From Defluviibacillus sp043739385 (GTDB taxonomy: Bacteria > Pseudomonadota > Gammaproteobacteria > Burkholderiales > Burkholderiaceae_C): 64,000 bases of DNA. Position 1 is the first letter of the stretch; each line of letters opens with the position of its first letter. Positions 51,784 to 60,293 of the stretch are shown here, in pieces. The position numbers were made by a program, and so were the translations under genes. The DNA lies in NCBI GenBank assembly GCA_043739385.1, contig JAYUED010000007.1:84424-148423 (forward strand), given 5' to 3'. Under the pieces are notes generated by a model, which worked only from the letters and a program-made list of their open reading frames with translations, was not told the DNA's origin and searched no databases.

Positions 51784-51860
51784 TGGCAGAGGAGGAAGGA
51801 GTCGAACCTTCGAATGCTGGAATCAAAATCCAGTGCCTTAACCAACTTGGCGACTCCCCT
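51784..51860 (-). tRNA. tRNA-Gln (anticodon UUG)
   Basis: Read on the minus strand: acceptor AGGGGAG/CTCCTCT (one G-U pair), D-loop with AAGTTGGTTAAGG, anticodon stem CTGGA/TCCAG around TTTTGAT (anticodon TTG), T-loop TTCGACT, discriminator G and encoded CCA (51784-51786). The ispE-tRNA-Gln-prs order is common in proteobacteria. Confidence 0.96.
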
Positions 51861-51896
51861 ACACGGGTCAACAACTTAAGCTAAGCTGCCAACCGA

Positions 51897-52763
51897 CTAT
51901 CTTTTGCTGAAAGCCCAACCTGATAAGGGATGAACTTTCAAATTGCTGCAAATTCGCATTTGCCACAGAGCGGGCAGTTTACCTAAAAACAAACCACTTG
52001 GCTGGCTAAGGCGCGCAAATACTGCGCTACCTGAGCCTGTCATTCGCCCTTGCATTCCTTGAGATTCAAGCCATTTCAATGCACTTGTCACGTCGGGACA
52101 CAGTTGCTGTGCAACTGCTTGCAAATCGTTGCGGCCAAAACTAAATTTTGACTCCGCAGCAAAGCCTACGATTGTAGCAGTCTCTGTATTGCGTTTCAAA
52201 TCTGCAGCTGAAAAAATTTTTGCAGTCTCCAAACCTGCAGCTGGTTTGACTACAACGAACCGTGCTTCATCAAGTTGAGCATCGCCTTCCAGTGGAATGA
52301 TCTTTTCGCCGATACCTTCTACCCATGCGTTATGCCCACGCAGAAAGAAAGGCACATCCGCTCCAAGCTGTAGGCCCAGTGCTTCAAGGCTGTCGAGGGG
52401 CAAGTTCAACTCCCACAGCCGATTCAGTGCCAGCAGGCAAGTAGCCGCATCAGATGAGCCCCCGCCCATGCCTGCTTGGGACGGGATGTGTTTGGCAATA
52501 CCGATGTGCGCACCCAGCGTACAGCCCGTGTGATTTTGCAGAAGACGAGCAGCACGCAAAATTAAATCATCCGGCGGTAAGGCGACAGTTAAATCCTCAC
52601 GGCTGAGTTGTCCATCGACGCGCAGCTCAAAATTCAGGCTGTCGCACCAGTCAATCAGCATGAAGACCGATTGCAGCAAGTGGTAGCCATCGGCTCTGCG
52701 CCCAGTGATGTGCAAAAACAGGTTGAGTTTGGCCGGCGCGGGAACGTCGTAAAGGGCTTTCAT
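51897..52763 (-). CDS. ispE: 4-diphosphocytidyl-2-C-methyl-D-erythritol kinase
   Basis: A 288-residue GHMP kinase of the MEP isoprenoid pathway. PAPAKLNLFLHITGRRADGYHLLQSVF at the N-terminus and the ATP loop IPSQAGMGGGSSDAATCLLAL near residues 92-112 are diagnostic; GRMTGSGSAVFA is the third GHMP motif. It overlaps lolB by 4 bp (ATGA). Confidence 0.97.
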   Translation of the reverse strand: MKALYDVPAPAKLNLFLHITGRRADGYHLLQSVFMLIDWCDSLNFELRVDGQLSREDLTVALPPDDLILRAARLLQNHTGCTLGAHIGIAKHIPSQAGMGGGSSDAATCLLALNRLWELNLPLDSLEALGLQLGADVPFFLRGHNAWVEGIGEKIIPLEGDAQLDEARFVVVKPAAGLETAKIFSAADLKRNTETATIVGFAAESKFSFGRNDLQAVAQQLCPDVTSALKWLESQGMQGRMTGSGSAVFARLSQPSGLFLGKLPALWQMRICSNLKVHPLSGWAFSKR

Positions 52764-53257
52764 GGCTGATCTAGGACAACACGAAGTTCGGTGGCAGGGT
52801 TTGCCCGACGGGCAAGCAGTCGGCCCTCAGACTGGCGACTCAAATCTACTTGCCAGCCCTCAATGGGTGTCGGAATGCCTGCAAGCCAGTCAAAAAGCGC
52901 AGTTACAGGGATCGCCGAGCCTGTGGCGGACACCATTAAGTCCGTCAAAGACGTAAAGTCTTGTGTGCTGTTGGGCGTGTGTAAGCTGGCTTTTTCAGCA
53001 TTCCAAGTGAGTCGAGCCATTGTGCTGCCCAAGGGCGATATCAGGTTTAACTCACCCGTTTGCGCGCCTCCTTTAAGCTCAAAACTGGTTGAGAACGACT
53101 GCAAAGGTCGGTCTTCCACCTTGATCGCCATGCGGCCATTCCAAGCTGGAGTTTGAGGGTTATTTGATGTGACTGCGCTCGGTATTCCTGCACAACCCGC
53201 TACAAAAAATGAAGTGGTTAAGAGCAGTAAAAATCCAAAGCGCTGCAAGCGACTCAT
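52760..53257 (-). CDS. lolB: Outer-membrane lipoprotein LolB
   Basis: A 165-residue lipoprotein that receives lipoproteins from LolA at the outer membrane. A lipobox FFVAGC places the acylated Cys at residue 22. The body (WNGRMAIKVEDRPLQSFSTSFEL, GELNLISPLGSTMARLTW, LFDWLAGIP) follows the LolB pattern. Order TPR-lolB-ispE as in related genomes; gap to the TPR gene is 17 bp. Confidence 0.93.
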   Translation of the reverse strand: MSRLQRFGFLLLLTTSFFVAGCAGIPSAVTSNNPQTPAWNGRMAIKVEDRPLQSFSTSFELKGGAQTGELNLISPLGSTMARLTWNAEKASLHTPNSTQDFTSLTDLMVSATGSAIPVTALFDWLAGIPTPIEGWQVDLSRQSEGRLLARRANPATELRVVLDQP

Positions 53258-53274
53258 TGCCTACCCCTGTGCTG

Positions 53275-55146
53275 TCACAGGCTCACCCGCAGACGCTTGA
53301 GTGTTTCCATTAGTGTTTCGTTTTCACGGTTCAGTCGCTGGCCTTGCTTCCAGATGACTATAGCTTTTGCTCGCTGCCCCATGCTCCAAAGCACTTCGCC
53401 CAGGTGGGCTGAAATTTCTACGTCTGGCTTTGCTTTGTAAGCTGCAGCCAAAATGCGCAGCGCTTCAGCCTTGTTACCCATGCGAAATTCGGCCCAGCCC
53501 AGACTGTCCTGGATGAACGGGTCGTTCGGTGTAGATTTCAGTGCCTTCAAAATCAGCTGCTTGGCTTCGGGCACGCGCACATTGCGGTCTGCGAGGGAAA
53601 AGCCCAGTGCGTTGTAGGCTTGGGGGTAGTCCGGCTTGAGCTTGATGATTTGGCGTAGCAGCCGTTCCATCTCATCCAGGCGCTGTAATTTCTCTGCGAG
53701 CATGGCCTGGTCATAGAGTAAATCAGCGTCTTCTGGGCTGCGGTTGATAGCGGTAGATAGCAGGTCGTAAGCAGTTTGGAATTGTTTATTTTCGCGCAAC
53801 AGCTGTACTTCAGTCATGACTTTCATGCGTGCGTCGTCAGCAGTCTTTTCAGGCAGGGACTGAATCAGCTTGCGTGCTTCATCCATCTTGCCTTGGTGTG
53901 CCAGGATAGACGCGCGGCGGCTTTGAGCGCCGATCAGGTCTTGCGCGTTATCGATACGGCCAATCCAGGCTTCGGCGGCGGCGTAATCTTTACGGTCTTC
54001 GGCGATTTGGGCCAGCGACAAATAAGCCTGTGCCAAGGCTCTATTGCGGTCTTGGGTTCGCTCTGCATTGTCTTCAGTAGAAGATGCTTTTGCCAGCTCA
54101 ACATAGCGCTTCAGAGAGGATTCTGCTGCATCTGACTGGCGCTCTTGAAGTTGCAAGGTGCCCAGCAACAGCCAGCTCTCGGCATAGTCTGCTTTTTCAA
54201 CGGTCAGTTTTTGCAGTTGCACCATGGATTCGGGGTAGCGGCGCAAATCGGCCAGCACGCGGGCATAGGCCATGCGAATTTCGGGTGCAGGCTGGCCGTC
54301 GATGTAGCTGCGTACGAAGGCTTCGGTATTGGGTTGCTTGCGCTCCATTAGCTCCAGCGCCAGCATGGCCGGGCCGATACTGGCGTCGCTGCCATGGCTG
54401 ATTTGAGCGCGTTGGGCGGCGTCCATGGTGCCAGGCAAGTCGTTATTGCCTAGGCGCATTCTGCCAATGGCCAGCCATGCCGCTGCAGCGGTTGCCGGCT
54501 GACTGGTGTATTCCGTCATTGCTTGTTCGACGATGCTGGCTGCGAGTTTTTTGTCTGTCGCCTGTAAATAACTGCGTGGAATGGCTGCAATGGCAAGCGC
54601 TCGCTCTTGGGGGCCTGCCATCATCAGCTCGGCTTTCAGCGGCTCCAGTGTGTCGCTCAGGCGATTCAAGGCCAGCAGAATTTGAAGCAACGCACGGTTT
54701 GCAGGGCGCGAGGCGGGCTGGGCCTGGTGCCAAGCGCGGGCCGCTTGCAAGGCTGCTTCGCCAGAGCGCGATTGCAAGGCAAGTTCAACGGCGCGTTGGT
54801 ACAACTGGGCATCGTTACTCCTACGGGCAGCATTCAGAACCAGCGAAAAACCGGCACCAGGCTCGTTTGCTTGAACACTTAGCTCACTCAGCAGCAACTC
54901 GTAAAACAGCTCTGCATCCATGGCTGAGTTACTGATGCCGGTGCTCGCGGTAACCTCCGGCAGCGCAGGGTTCTTTGTGGTTTTTGGGACTGTTTTGCCA
55001 GGGCTGACCACAGGCGCAGCAGCTGCAGGGACAGAAGTCGCTGGCGGTGGACTGCTTTGTGCGAAGGCTGCCGACAGGCACAAACCAAGCAGGGCAAGGG
55101 CTGAACGAGGGAAGTTGACAGAGCTGGTGCGGGGTAGACGGGTCAT
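53275..55146 (-). CDS. Large exported tetratricopeptide-repeat protein
   Basis: A 623-residue protein. The ATG at 55146 gives a signal peptide (RSALALLGLCLSAAFAQS), then a Pro/Ala-rich linker and about a dozen TPR-type helices. Clear units near the C-terminus are YAESWLLLGTLQLQERQSDAAESSL, DADLLYDQAMLAEKLQRLDEME and YPQAYNALGFSLADRNVRVPEAKQLI. TPR proteins at this place, upstream of lolB, are conserved in Burkholderiales and may help outer-membrane or lipoprotein assembly (inference from context). It is divergent from mutM. Confidence 0.9.
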   Translation of the reverse strand: MTRLPRTSSVNFPRSALALLGLCLSAAFAQSSPPPATSVPAAAAPVVSPGKTVPKTTKNPALPEVTASTGISNSAMDAELFYELLLSELSVQANEPGAGFSLVLNAARRSNDAQLYQRAVELALQSRSGEAALQAARAWHQAQPASRPANRALLQILLALNRLSDTLEPLKAELMMAGPQERALAIAAIPRSYLQATDKKLAASIVEQAMTEYTSQPATAAAAWLAIGRMRLGNNDLPGTMDAAQRAQISHGSDASIGPAMLALELMERKQPNTEAFVRSYIDGQPAPEIRMAYARVLADLRRYPESMVQLQKLTVEKADYAESWLLLGTLQLQERQSDAAESSLKRYVELAKASSTEDNAERTQDRNRALAQAYLSLAQIAEDRKDYAAAEAWIGRIDNAQDLIGAQSRRASILAHQGKMDEARKLIQSLPEKTADDARMKVMTEVQLLRENKQFQTAYDLLSTAINRSPEDADLLYDQAMLAEKLQRLDEMERLLRQIIKLKPDYPQAYNALGFSLADRNVRVPEAKQLILKALKSTPNDPFIQDSLGWAEFRMGNKAEALRILAAAYKAKPDVEISAHLGEVLWSMGQRAKAIVIWKQGQRLNRENETLMETLKRLRVSL

Positions 55147-55224
55147 AAACCCATAATAATCCAAGCGCGTTAATGAATTGTTGATCCGAATAATTTCACT
55201 GTGCTTCTTTTACCCGTCTGAACC

Positions 55225-56058
55225 ATGCCTGAATTACCCGAAGTTGAAGTCACCCGCCTGGGTTTTGCTGACCGAATTGCCGGTGCGCGCATAGAGGCTG
55301 TGCGTCTTGGCAAGCCACTGCGCTGGCCATTAGGGTGTACGCCGGATACTTTGTTGGCTGCGAGGGTGCTGGGTGTGCGGCGACGTGGCAAATACCTGCT
55401 ACTGGATTTAGACCGTGGCTTGCTACTTTTGCATCTGGGTATGTCGGGTAGCTTGAACTTCACAGCCGGCTGGCCGTCGCGCTTGCCCGCACCTGGGCCA
55501 CATGACCATTTTGATTTGGTAACCAGTCTGGGCAGTCTGCGGTTGCATGACCCCCGGCGCTTTGGTGCGGTTGTGTTTTCACCCGACGAATTCTCGTTGC
55601 CCGCCACCAAGCTGCTGGGCAATTTGGGTATGGAGCCCCTGGATGCGCATGGCGGGTTCAACTTGCAAACATTTCAAGCAGGACTCAAGCGCCGAAAAAC
55701 CGCAGTTAAACAGGTGCTTTTAGCGGGGAATGTCGTTGTGGGCGTTGGGAATATTTACGCTTCAGAAGCTTTGTTTCAAGCCGGTATTCGCCCTACCACC
55801 AGTGCGGCGCGTATCAGTTTGGCCAGGGCAACCCGGCTGCATGCAGCTATTCGTGAGGTGTTACAGCGTGCGGTGGAGAAGGGCGGCAGTACGTTGCGGG
55901 ACTTTTCTAACACTGAAGGCCAAAGTGGATATTTTCAATTGGAAGCCATGGTGTATGGCCGCGAAGGGCTGCCCTGCCGTGTCTGTTCGCAGCCGGTGAA
56001 ATCTATCCGTCAGGGGCAGCGGTCAACCTACTTTTGCGCAGTTTGCCAGAAACCCTGA
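55225..56058 (+). CDS. mutM: Formamidopyrimidine-DNA glycosylase
   Basis: A 277-residue bifunctional glycosylase/lyase that removes 8-oxoguanine. PELPEVEVTRLG at the N-terminus gives the catalytic Pro; GNVVVGVGNIYASEALF carries the DNA-binding helix, and the C-terminal zinc finger is C-x2-C-x16-C-x2-C (CRVCSQPV ... FCAVCQ). It is 100 bp upstream of the dynamin-like gene; the second 8-oxoG repair enzyme, MutY, follows that gene. Confidence 0.97.
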   Translation: MPELPEVEVTRLGFADRIAGARIEAVRLGKPLRWPLGCTPDTLLAARVLGVRRRGKYLLLDLDRGLLLLHLGMSGSLNFTAGWPSRLPAPGPHDHFDLVTSLGSLRLHDPRRFGAVVFSPDEFSLPATKLLGNLGMEPLDAHGGFNLQTFQAGLKRRKTAVKQVLLAGNVVVGVGNIYASEALFQAGIRPTTSAARISLARATRLHAAIREVLQRAVEKGGSTLRDFSNTEGQSGYFQLEAMVYGREGLPCRVCSQPVKSIRQGQRSTYFCAVCQKP

Positions 56059-56158
56059 GCTGAACTTTGGCGCTCAAGCTATGGCCTGCTTAGCGACACT
56101 GTGCCGCCATGGGTGCTATATTTATCCAAGATTCACTAACCCAATACATCCGTAAACC

Positions 56159-58276
56159 GTGGGCTATTCCCCTTCTTCATTCAACACGCAATTCGATCAC
56201 CATGGTGTCTGGCGCCGTGGGTTCGCCCTGCGCCTGAAGCTGTTGATGGCCTGGATGGGCGAACACGAGCTGGTCAACGCGGCAGTTGAGGAGCGTCTTA
56301 AACGCTTGGAAGAGCGTATGCGCACCGACAAGGTGATGGTCGCTTTTGTAGCTGAATTTTCGCGTGGTAAATCTGAGCTCATTAACGCTCTATTCTTTGC
56401 AGATTTTGGCCGCCGCATGATGCCTGCTAGCGCCGGGCGAACCACGATGTGCCCTACCGAAATTAGTTATGAAATAGGCCAAGGTACATCGCTGCGTTTG
56501 TTGCCCATTGCGACCCGTTTGCAGCCCCAAACCCTATTGGAGTGGCGCAATGCGCAAGAGCAGTGGCTGCGCATTGAGTTGGACGTTAACAACCCTACTC
56601 AATTGGCGACAGCGTTGCAAAAAGTCTCGGAAACCAGCCGGGTTACGGTAGAGCTGGCGCGCAGCTTTGGTTTTTGGAGCGACGATCAGCCGCACGACAA
56701 CCCCACGCTTGGTTCTGATGGATTGGTCGACGTGCCCCAATGGCGGCATGCGCTCATCAACATCGCTCATCCTTTGTTGCGGCAAGGCCTAGTGATTTTG
56801 GATACCCCTGGACTTAATGCGATCGGCGCCGAGCCCGAATTGACGGTAAGTCTGATTCCTCAGGCCGATGCTGTTGTATTTTTACTGGCAGCGGATACTG
56901 GCGTTACCCAATCAGATCTCGCCATTTGGCGAGACCATGTGGGAGGCAGTGATCCGCAGAGGGCCTCACGGTTGGTTGTGCTGAATAAAATTGACACGCT
57001 GTGGGATGGCCTGAACAGCCCGGCGCAAGTCCAAGCTCAAATTGACCGTCAATGCCGTGACGCATCGCAAGCATTAGGTGTTCCGCTAGACAAGGTGTTG
57101 GCAGTGTCGGCTCAAAAAGGTTTGGTAGCCAAAGTCAACCATGACGCGGCTTTGCTGGAGGCCAGCTGTCTGGCTAAGTTAGAGCATGCGTTGGCCCACG
57201 ACATCATCGGACAGCGGCAGACAATTTTGCGCAATGCCTTGGAGTTTGCGGTAAACGAGTTACGCCTTGAAGCCTCACGGATGATCCATATTCGCCGTCG
57301 TGACCTTTCTGAGCAAGCCATGGAGCTCAAAGGTTTGGAGGGCAAAAATGCAGGTGTTGTGCGCCATATGAAGGCGCGTATTGGCCAAGAGCAAGCCGAG
57401 TTTGAAGTAGGTGGTACAAAAATTCAGGCCATTAAATCGGTCCATATGCGCTTGCTGCGGGATGTATCTCGCATGCTGAGTGTTAAGGCGCTGGCTGCTG
57501 AGATGGCCGAGTTGAATGCTGCGCTGTCCCTTTCAGGTCTCAAGTTTGGTGTTAGGAAGGCCTATGCGCAAACTTTTGAGCGCCTGCGCTTGGTTTTGGA
57601 CAAAGCGCAAGCTGCCAGCACGGAAATCCACATCATGCTGGCAGCTTCGTTTCGGCAGCTGAATGCCGACTTTGGCTTCTCCCTGCAAGTCCCGCCAGAT
57701 TTGAGTTTGGCCCGTTTTGAGGCTGACTTAGCCTTAGTTGAGCGCAGCCACAACCAATACGTGGGTTTGGGCAGCTCGCTGAAGCTGGCTCAATCGGACA
57801 CTGCTAACCGCTTGGTGCGTGCGCTGAAAAGCCGCTTTCGCGCCATTTATGAATCAGCCCTAACGGAGTTGGAGCTTTGGAGCAGGTCCGCCACATTACA
57901 ACTGGACGCGCAACTGATGGAACGACGCCGTAATTTCGCCCGGCGGCTGGAGTCGATTGAGCGGGTGCAGCAGGCTACGGGAACATTGAGCGAGCGAATT
58001 GCCGAGATTCAAACTGCCCGGAAAACGATGCTCGCGCTAGATGCAACATTGAAAATTCTGACGGATGAATTGCTGCATGCCGGGAGGGAGTCGTACAACG
58101 ACGACGATGATGAGGAAGAAAGCACCACGCCAGCGGCTATCGAGTCTTTTAGCCCAATCCACCCATCGCCGTTGACCCCACTTTCATCCCAACCTGGGCG
58201 GAGCTTGAACATAAAACTTGATATTGAACTCGATGCAGTCTCGCACAATGAGTCCATTGCAGTGACTGCGACATGA
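56159..58276 (+). CDS. Dynamin-like GTPase of unknown role
   Basis: A 705-residue large GTPase. G1 is AEFSRGKS at residues 65-72 (Ala in place of the first Gly), G2 Thr residues in GRTTMCPTE near 93-101, G3 DTPGLNAIG at 215-223 and G4 NKID at 276-279. Long helical segments follow (MRLLRDVSRMLSVKALAAEM and others), with no clear membrane segment, and an acidic stretch (DDDDEEEST) near 645. Start GTG at 56159, with no good Shine-Dalgarno. Its stop overlaps the mutY start (ATGA), indicating translational coupling with a DNA-repair gene. Confidence 0.88.
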   Translation: MGYSPSSFNTQFDHHGVWRRGFALRLKLLMAWMGEHELVNAAVEERLKRLEERMRTDKVMVAFVAEFSRGKSELINALFFADFGRRMMPASAGRTTMCPTEISYEIGQGTSLRLLPIATRLQPQTLLEWRNAQEQWLRIELDVNNPTQLATALQKVSETSRVTVELARSFGFWSDDQPHDNPTLGSDGLVDVPQWRHALINIAHPLLRQGLVILDTPGLNAIGAEPELTVSLIPQADAVVFLLAADTGVTQSDLAIWRDHVGGSDPQRASRLVVLNKIDTLWDGLNSPAQVQAQIDRQCRDASQALGVPLDKVLAVSAQKGLVAKVNHDAALLEASCLAKLEHALAHDIIGQRQTILRNALEFAVNELRLEASRMIHIRRRDLSEQAMELKGLEGKNAGVVRHMKARIGQEQAEFEVGGTKIQAIKSVHMRLLRDVSRMLSVKALAAEMAELNAALSLSGLKFGVRKAYAQTFERLRLVLDKAQAASTEIHIMLAASFRQLNADFGFSLQVPPDLSLARFEADLALVERSHNQYVGLGSSLKLAQSDTANRLVRALKSRFRAIYESALTELELWSRSATLQLDAQLMERRRNFARRLESIERVQQATGTLSERIAEIQTARKTMLALDATLKILTDELLHAGRESYNDDDDEEESTTPAAIESFSPIHPSPLTPLSSQPGRSLNIKLDIELDAVSHNESIAVTAT

Positions 58277-59334
58277 GTAAGGTACCCAGTACGTTTGCCG
58301 ATCAGGTGGTTACGTGGCAGCGTCGTCATGGTCGCCATGACTTGCCCTGGCAAAACACCCGTGATCCTTACTGTGTATGGCTGTCAGAAATTATGCTGCA
58401 GCAGACCCAGGTCAGTACAGTGCTGGATTACTTTCCTCGGTTTCTAAGCCGCTTTCCAACCGTTGCCGTCTTGGCTGCGGGTGATTCAGACGAGGTGTTT
58501 GGTTTGTGGAGTGGTCTGGGGTACTACAGCCGAGCGCGCAATCTGCACGCTTGTGCAAAAGATGTTGTGGCCCTGCATGCAGGAGTCTTTCCACGCACGG
58601 CGGAAGTATTGCAAACCTTGCCTGGTATTGGCCGCTCTACTGCCGCGGCCATTGCGTCTTTGTGTTTTGAAGAGCGCGTGGCGATTTTGGATGGTAATGT
58701 GCGCCGGGTGCTGACGCGACTGTTGGGCTTTGATGCTGACCTGTCACTGTCCGTCAATGAGAAAGCACTTTGGGTGCATGCCAATCGGCTCGTGCCACTG
58801 TTACCGCAAGACATGCCGGCCTACACCCAGGGCGTGATGGATTTGGGCGCCACGCTTTGTGTGCGGCGTAAACCTTTGTGCGCAACCTGCCCGCTGATAT
58901 CAGACTGTGTGGCCAAGCGGGAAGGTCGGCCTGAGCATTACCCCGTTAAGACACGCAAGTTAAAGCGCTCCGCTGAAGCCATCTGGCTGCTGCAGGCCTA
59001 CAACGAGCAAGGGGATGTTTGGCTGGCTCAGCGCCCAGAAAAAGGTGTGTGGGCCAAACTGTATTGCCTGCCGGCATTTGAAAGTAGTGAAGCTTTGGCT
59101 TTGACTTTGCCCGAGGGCGATGCTGATCAAGCCAAGGCCAGCCCTGCATTTATCCATGTACTAACCCACAAAGATCTGCACTTGCACCCCATGCTGTTAC
59201 GTGTTGAAAGTGCTGCATGGCCACAACGTGACGGCCGTTGGGTAAGTCCCGCAGACTGGCCCCAGTTAGGTCTACCAGCACCAGTGCGAAAACTGCTGGA
59301 GCAGATGAGCTCACCCAGTCTTTTTGGGCTTTAA
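58273..59334 (+). CDS. mutY: A/G-specific adenine glycosylase
   Basis: A 353-residue glycosylase that removes adenine paired with 8-oxoguanine. The catalytic Glu is in EIMLQQTQV near residue 37-45, the helix-hairpin-helix LPGIGRSTAAAIASL, the Asp in GVMDLGATLC, and the 4Fe-4S site C-x6-C-x2-C-x5-C in CVRRKPLCATCPLISDC. A MutT-like C-terminal domain (IWLLQAYNEQGDVWLAQRPEKGVW) recognises 8-oxoG. Its stop codon and that of rapZ share the palindrome TTTAAA. Confidence 0.97.
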   Translation: MSKVPSTFADQVVTWQRRHGRHDLPWQNTRDPYCVWLSEIMLQQTQVSTVLDYFPRFLSRFPTVAVLAAGDSDEVFGLWSGLGYYSRARNLHACAKDVVALHAGVFPRTAEVLQTLPGIGRSTAAAIASLCFEERVAILDGNVRRVLTRLLGFDADLSLSVNEKALWVHANRLVPLLPQDMPAYTQGVMDLGATLCVRRKPLCATCPLISDCVAKREGRPEHYPVKTRKLKRSAEAIWLLQAYNEQGDVWLAQRPEKGVWAKLYCLPAFESSEALALTLPEGDADQAKASPAFIHVLTHKDLHLHPMLLRVESAAWPQRDGRWVSPADWPQLGLPAPVRKLLEQMSSPSLFGL

Positions 59335-60293
59335 AGGTCTTTCAATTCCCGGTGTCGCTTAAGCGTTACCCATTTGGGGCCAAAGTGCTCTGCTAAGCGC
59401 TCCACCAAGTACACCGAGCGGTGCTGGCCTCCTGTACAGCCAATGGCGACGGTGACATAGCCTCGGTGGTTGCGTGCCAGCGGCTCCAGCCAGCGTTCTA
59501 AGAAGTCCCGAATATGGCTGAACATTTCAGCCGTTTCGGACTGCGCGCGCAAAAATGCGGCGACGGGTTCATCGCGTCCCGTGAGCGCCCTCAGCTCAGG
59601 CTCGTAATAAGGGTTAGGCAGCATCCGCACGTCGAACACATAGTCGGCATCCATTGGGATACTGCGCTTGAATGCGAACGACTGGAATACCAACGTCAGC
59701 TCACTGGCTGAGGCTGAAATAAGCGCTTTGACGGTCGCTTGCAACTGCGAGGAACGCATCACGCTGGTGTCAAGCACATGCGACTGCTCACGCAACACAG
59801 ACAGCAACTCGCGCTCTAATTCAATGGCACTGACCAATGCTAAATGTTGATCGCCAGTATTGTTTCGCGACAACGGGTGCCTGCGGCGGGTCTCTGAAAA
59901 ACGGCGAACCAGGGTATCGGTCGTGGCGTCAAAAAACAGGGATTTGACGTTGATGCCCTGCGCGCGCAGGTCGTCCAAAATAGCGGGCACTTCAGGCAGC
60001 GTTGTCACGCTGCGTACATCCACCACGATAGCCACACGGGCTTGACGGTGCCGCTGCTCCAGCGACACAAACGAAGCCAGCAACTCGGGTGGCAGGTTGT
60101 CTACACAGTAATAAGAAGCGTCTTCTAGCGCTTTCAGAGCGACTGACTTGCCCGATCCAGACATACCCGTAATCACCACGATTTGGAGGTCAGTTGGACG
60201 TGTGTTTTGGCGACGATCTGTTTGTCCCTGAACTGGTTCCTGAGCTTGGTTCAGAACTGAATCCTCGTCTTGATTATTTGGCAAGGTACTCAT
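59331..60293 (-). CDS. rapZ: RNase adapter protein RapZ (YvcJ family)
   Basis: A 320-residue P-loop protein. Walker A VITGMSGSGKS is near residues 40-50, after a hydrophilic 36-residue extension not seen in E. coli RapZ (284 residues). The middle (SLEQRHRQARVAIVVDVRS) and C-terminal domain (GYVTVAIGCTGGQHRSVYLVERLAEHF) match RapZ, which in enterobacteria binds glucosamine-6-phosphate and directs RNase E to GlmZ. No glmZ/glmY RNA was recognised here. It overlaps recN (ATGA). Confidence 0.95.
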   Translation of the reverse strand: MSTLPNNQDEDSVLNQAQEPVQGQTDRRQNTRPTDLQIVVITGMSGSGKSVALKALEDASYYCVDNLPPELLASFVSLEQRHRQARVAIVVDVRSVTTLPEVPAILDDLRAQGINVKSLFFDATTDTLVRRFSETRRRHPLSRNNTGDQHLALVSAIELERELLSVLREQSHVLDTSVMRSSQLQATVKALISASASELTLVFQSFAFKRSIPMDADYVFDVRMLPNPYYEPELRALTGRDEPVAAFLRAQSETAEMFSHIRDFLERWLEPLARNHRGYVTVAIGCTGGQHRSVYLVERLAEHFGPKWVTLKRHRELKDL

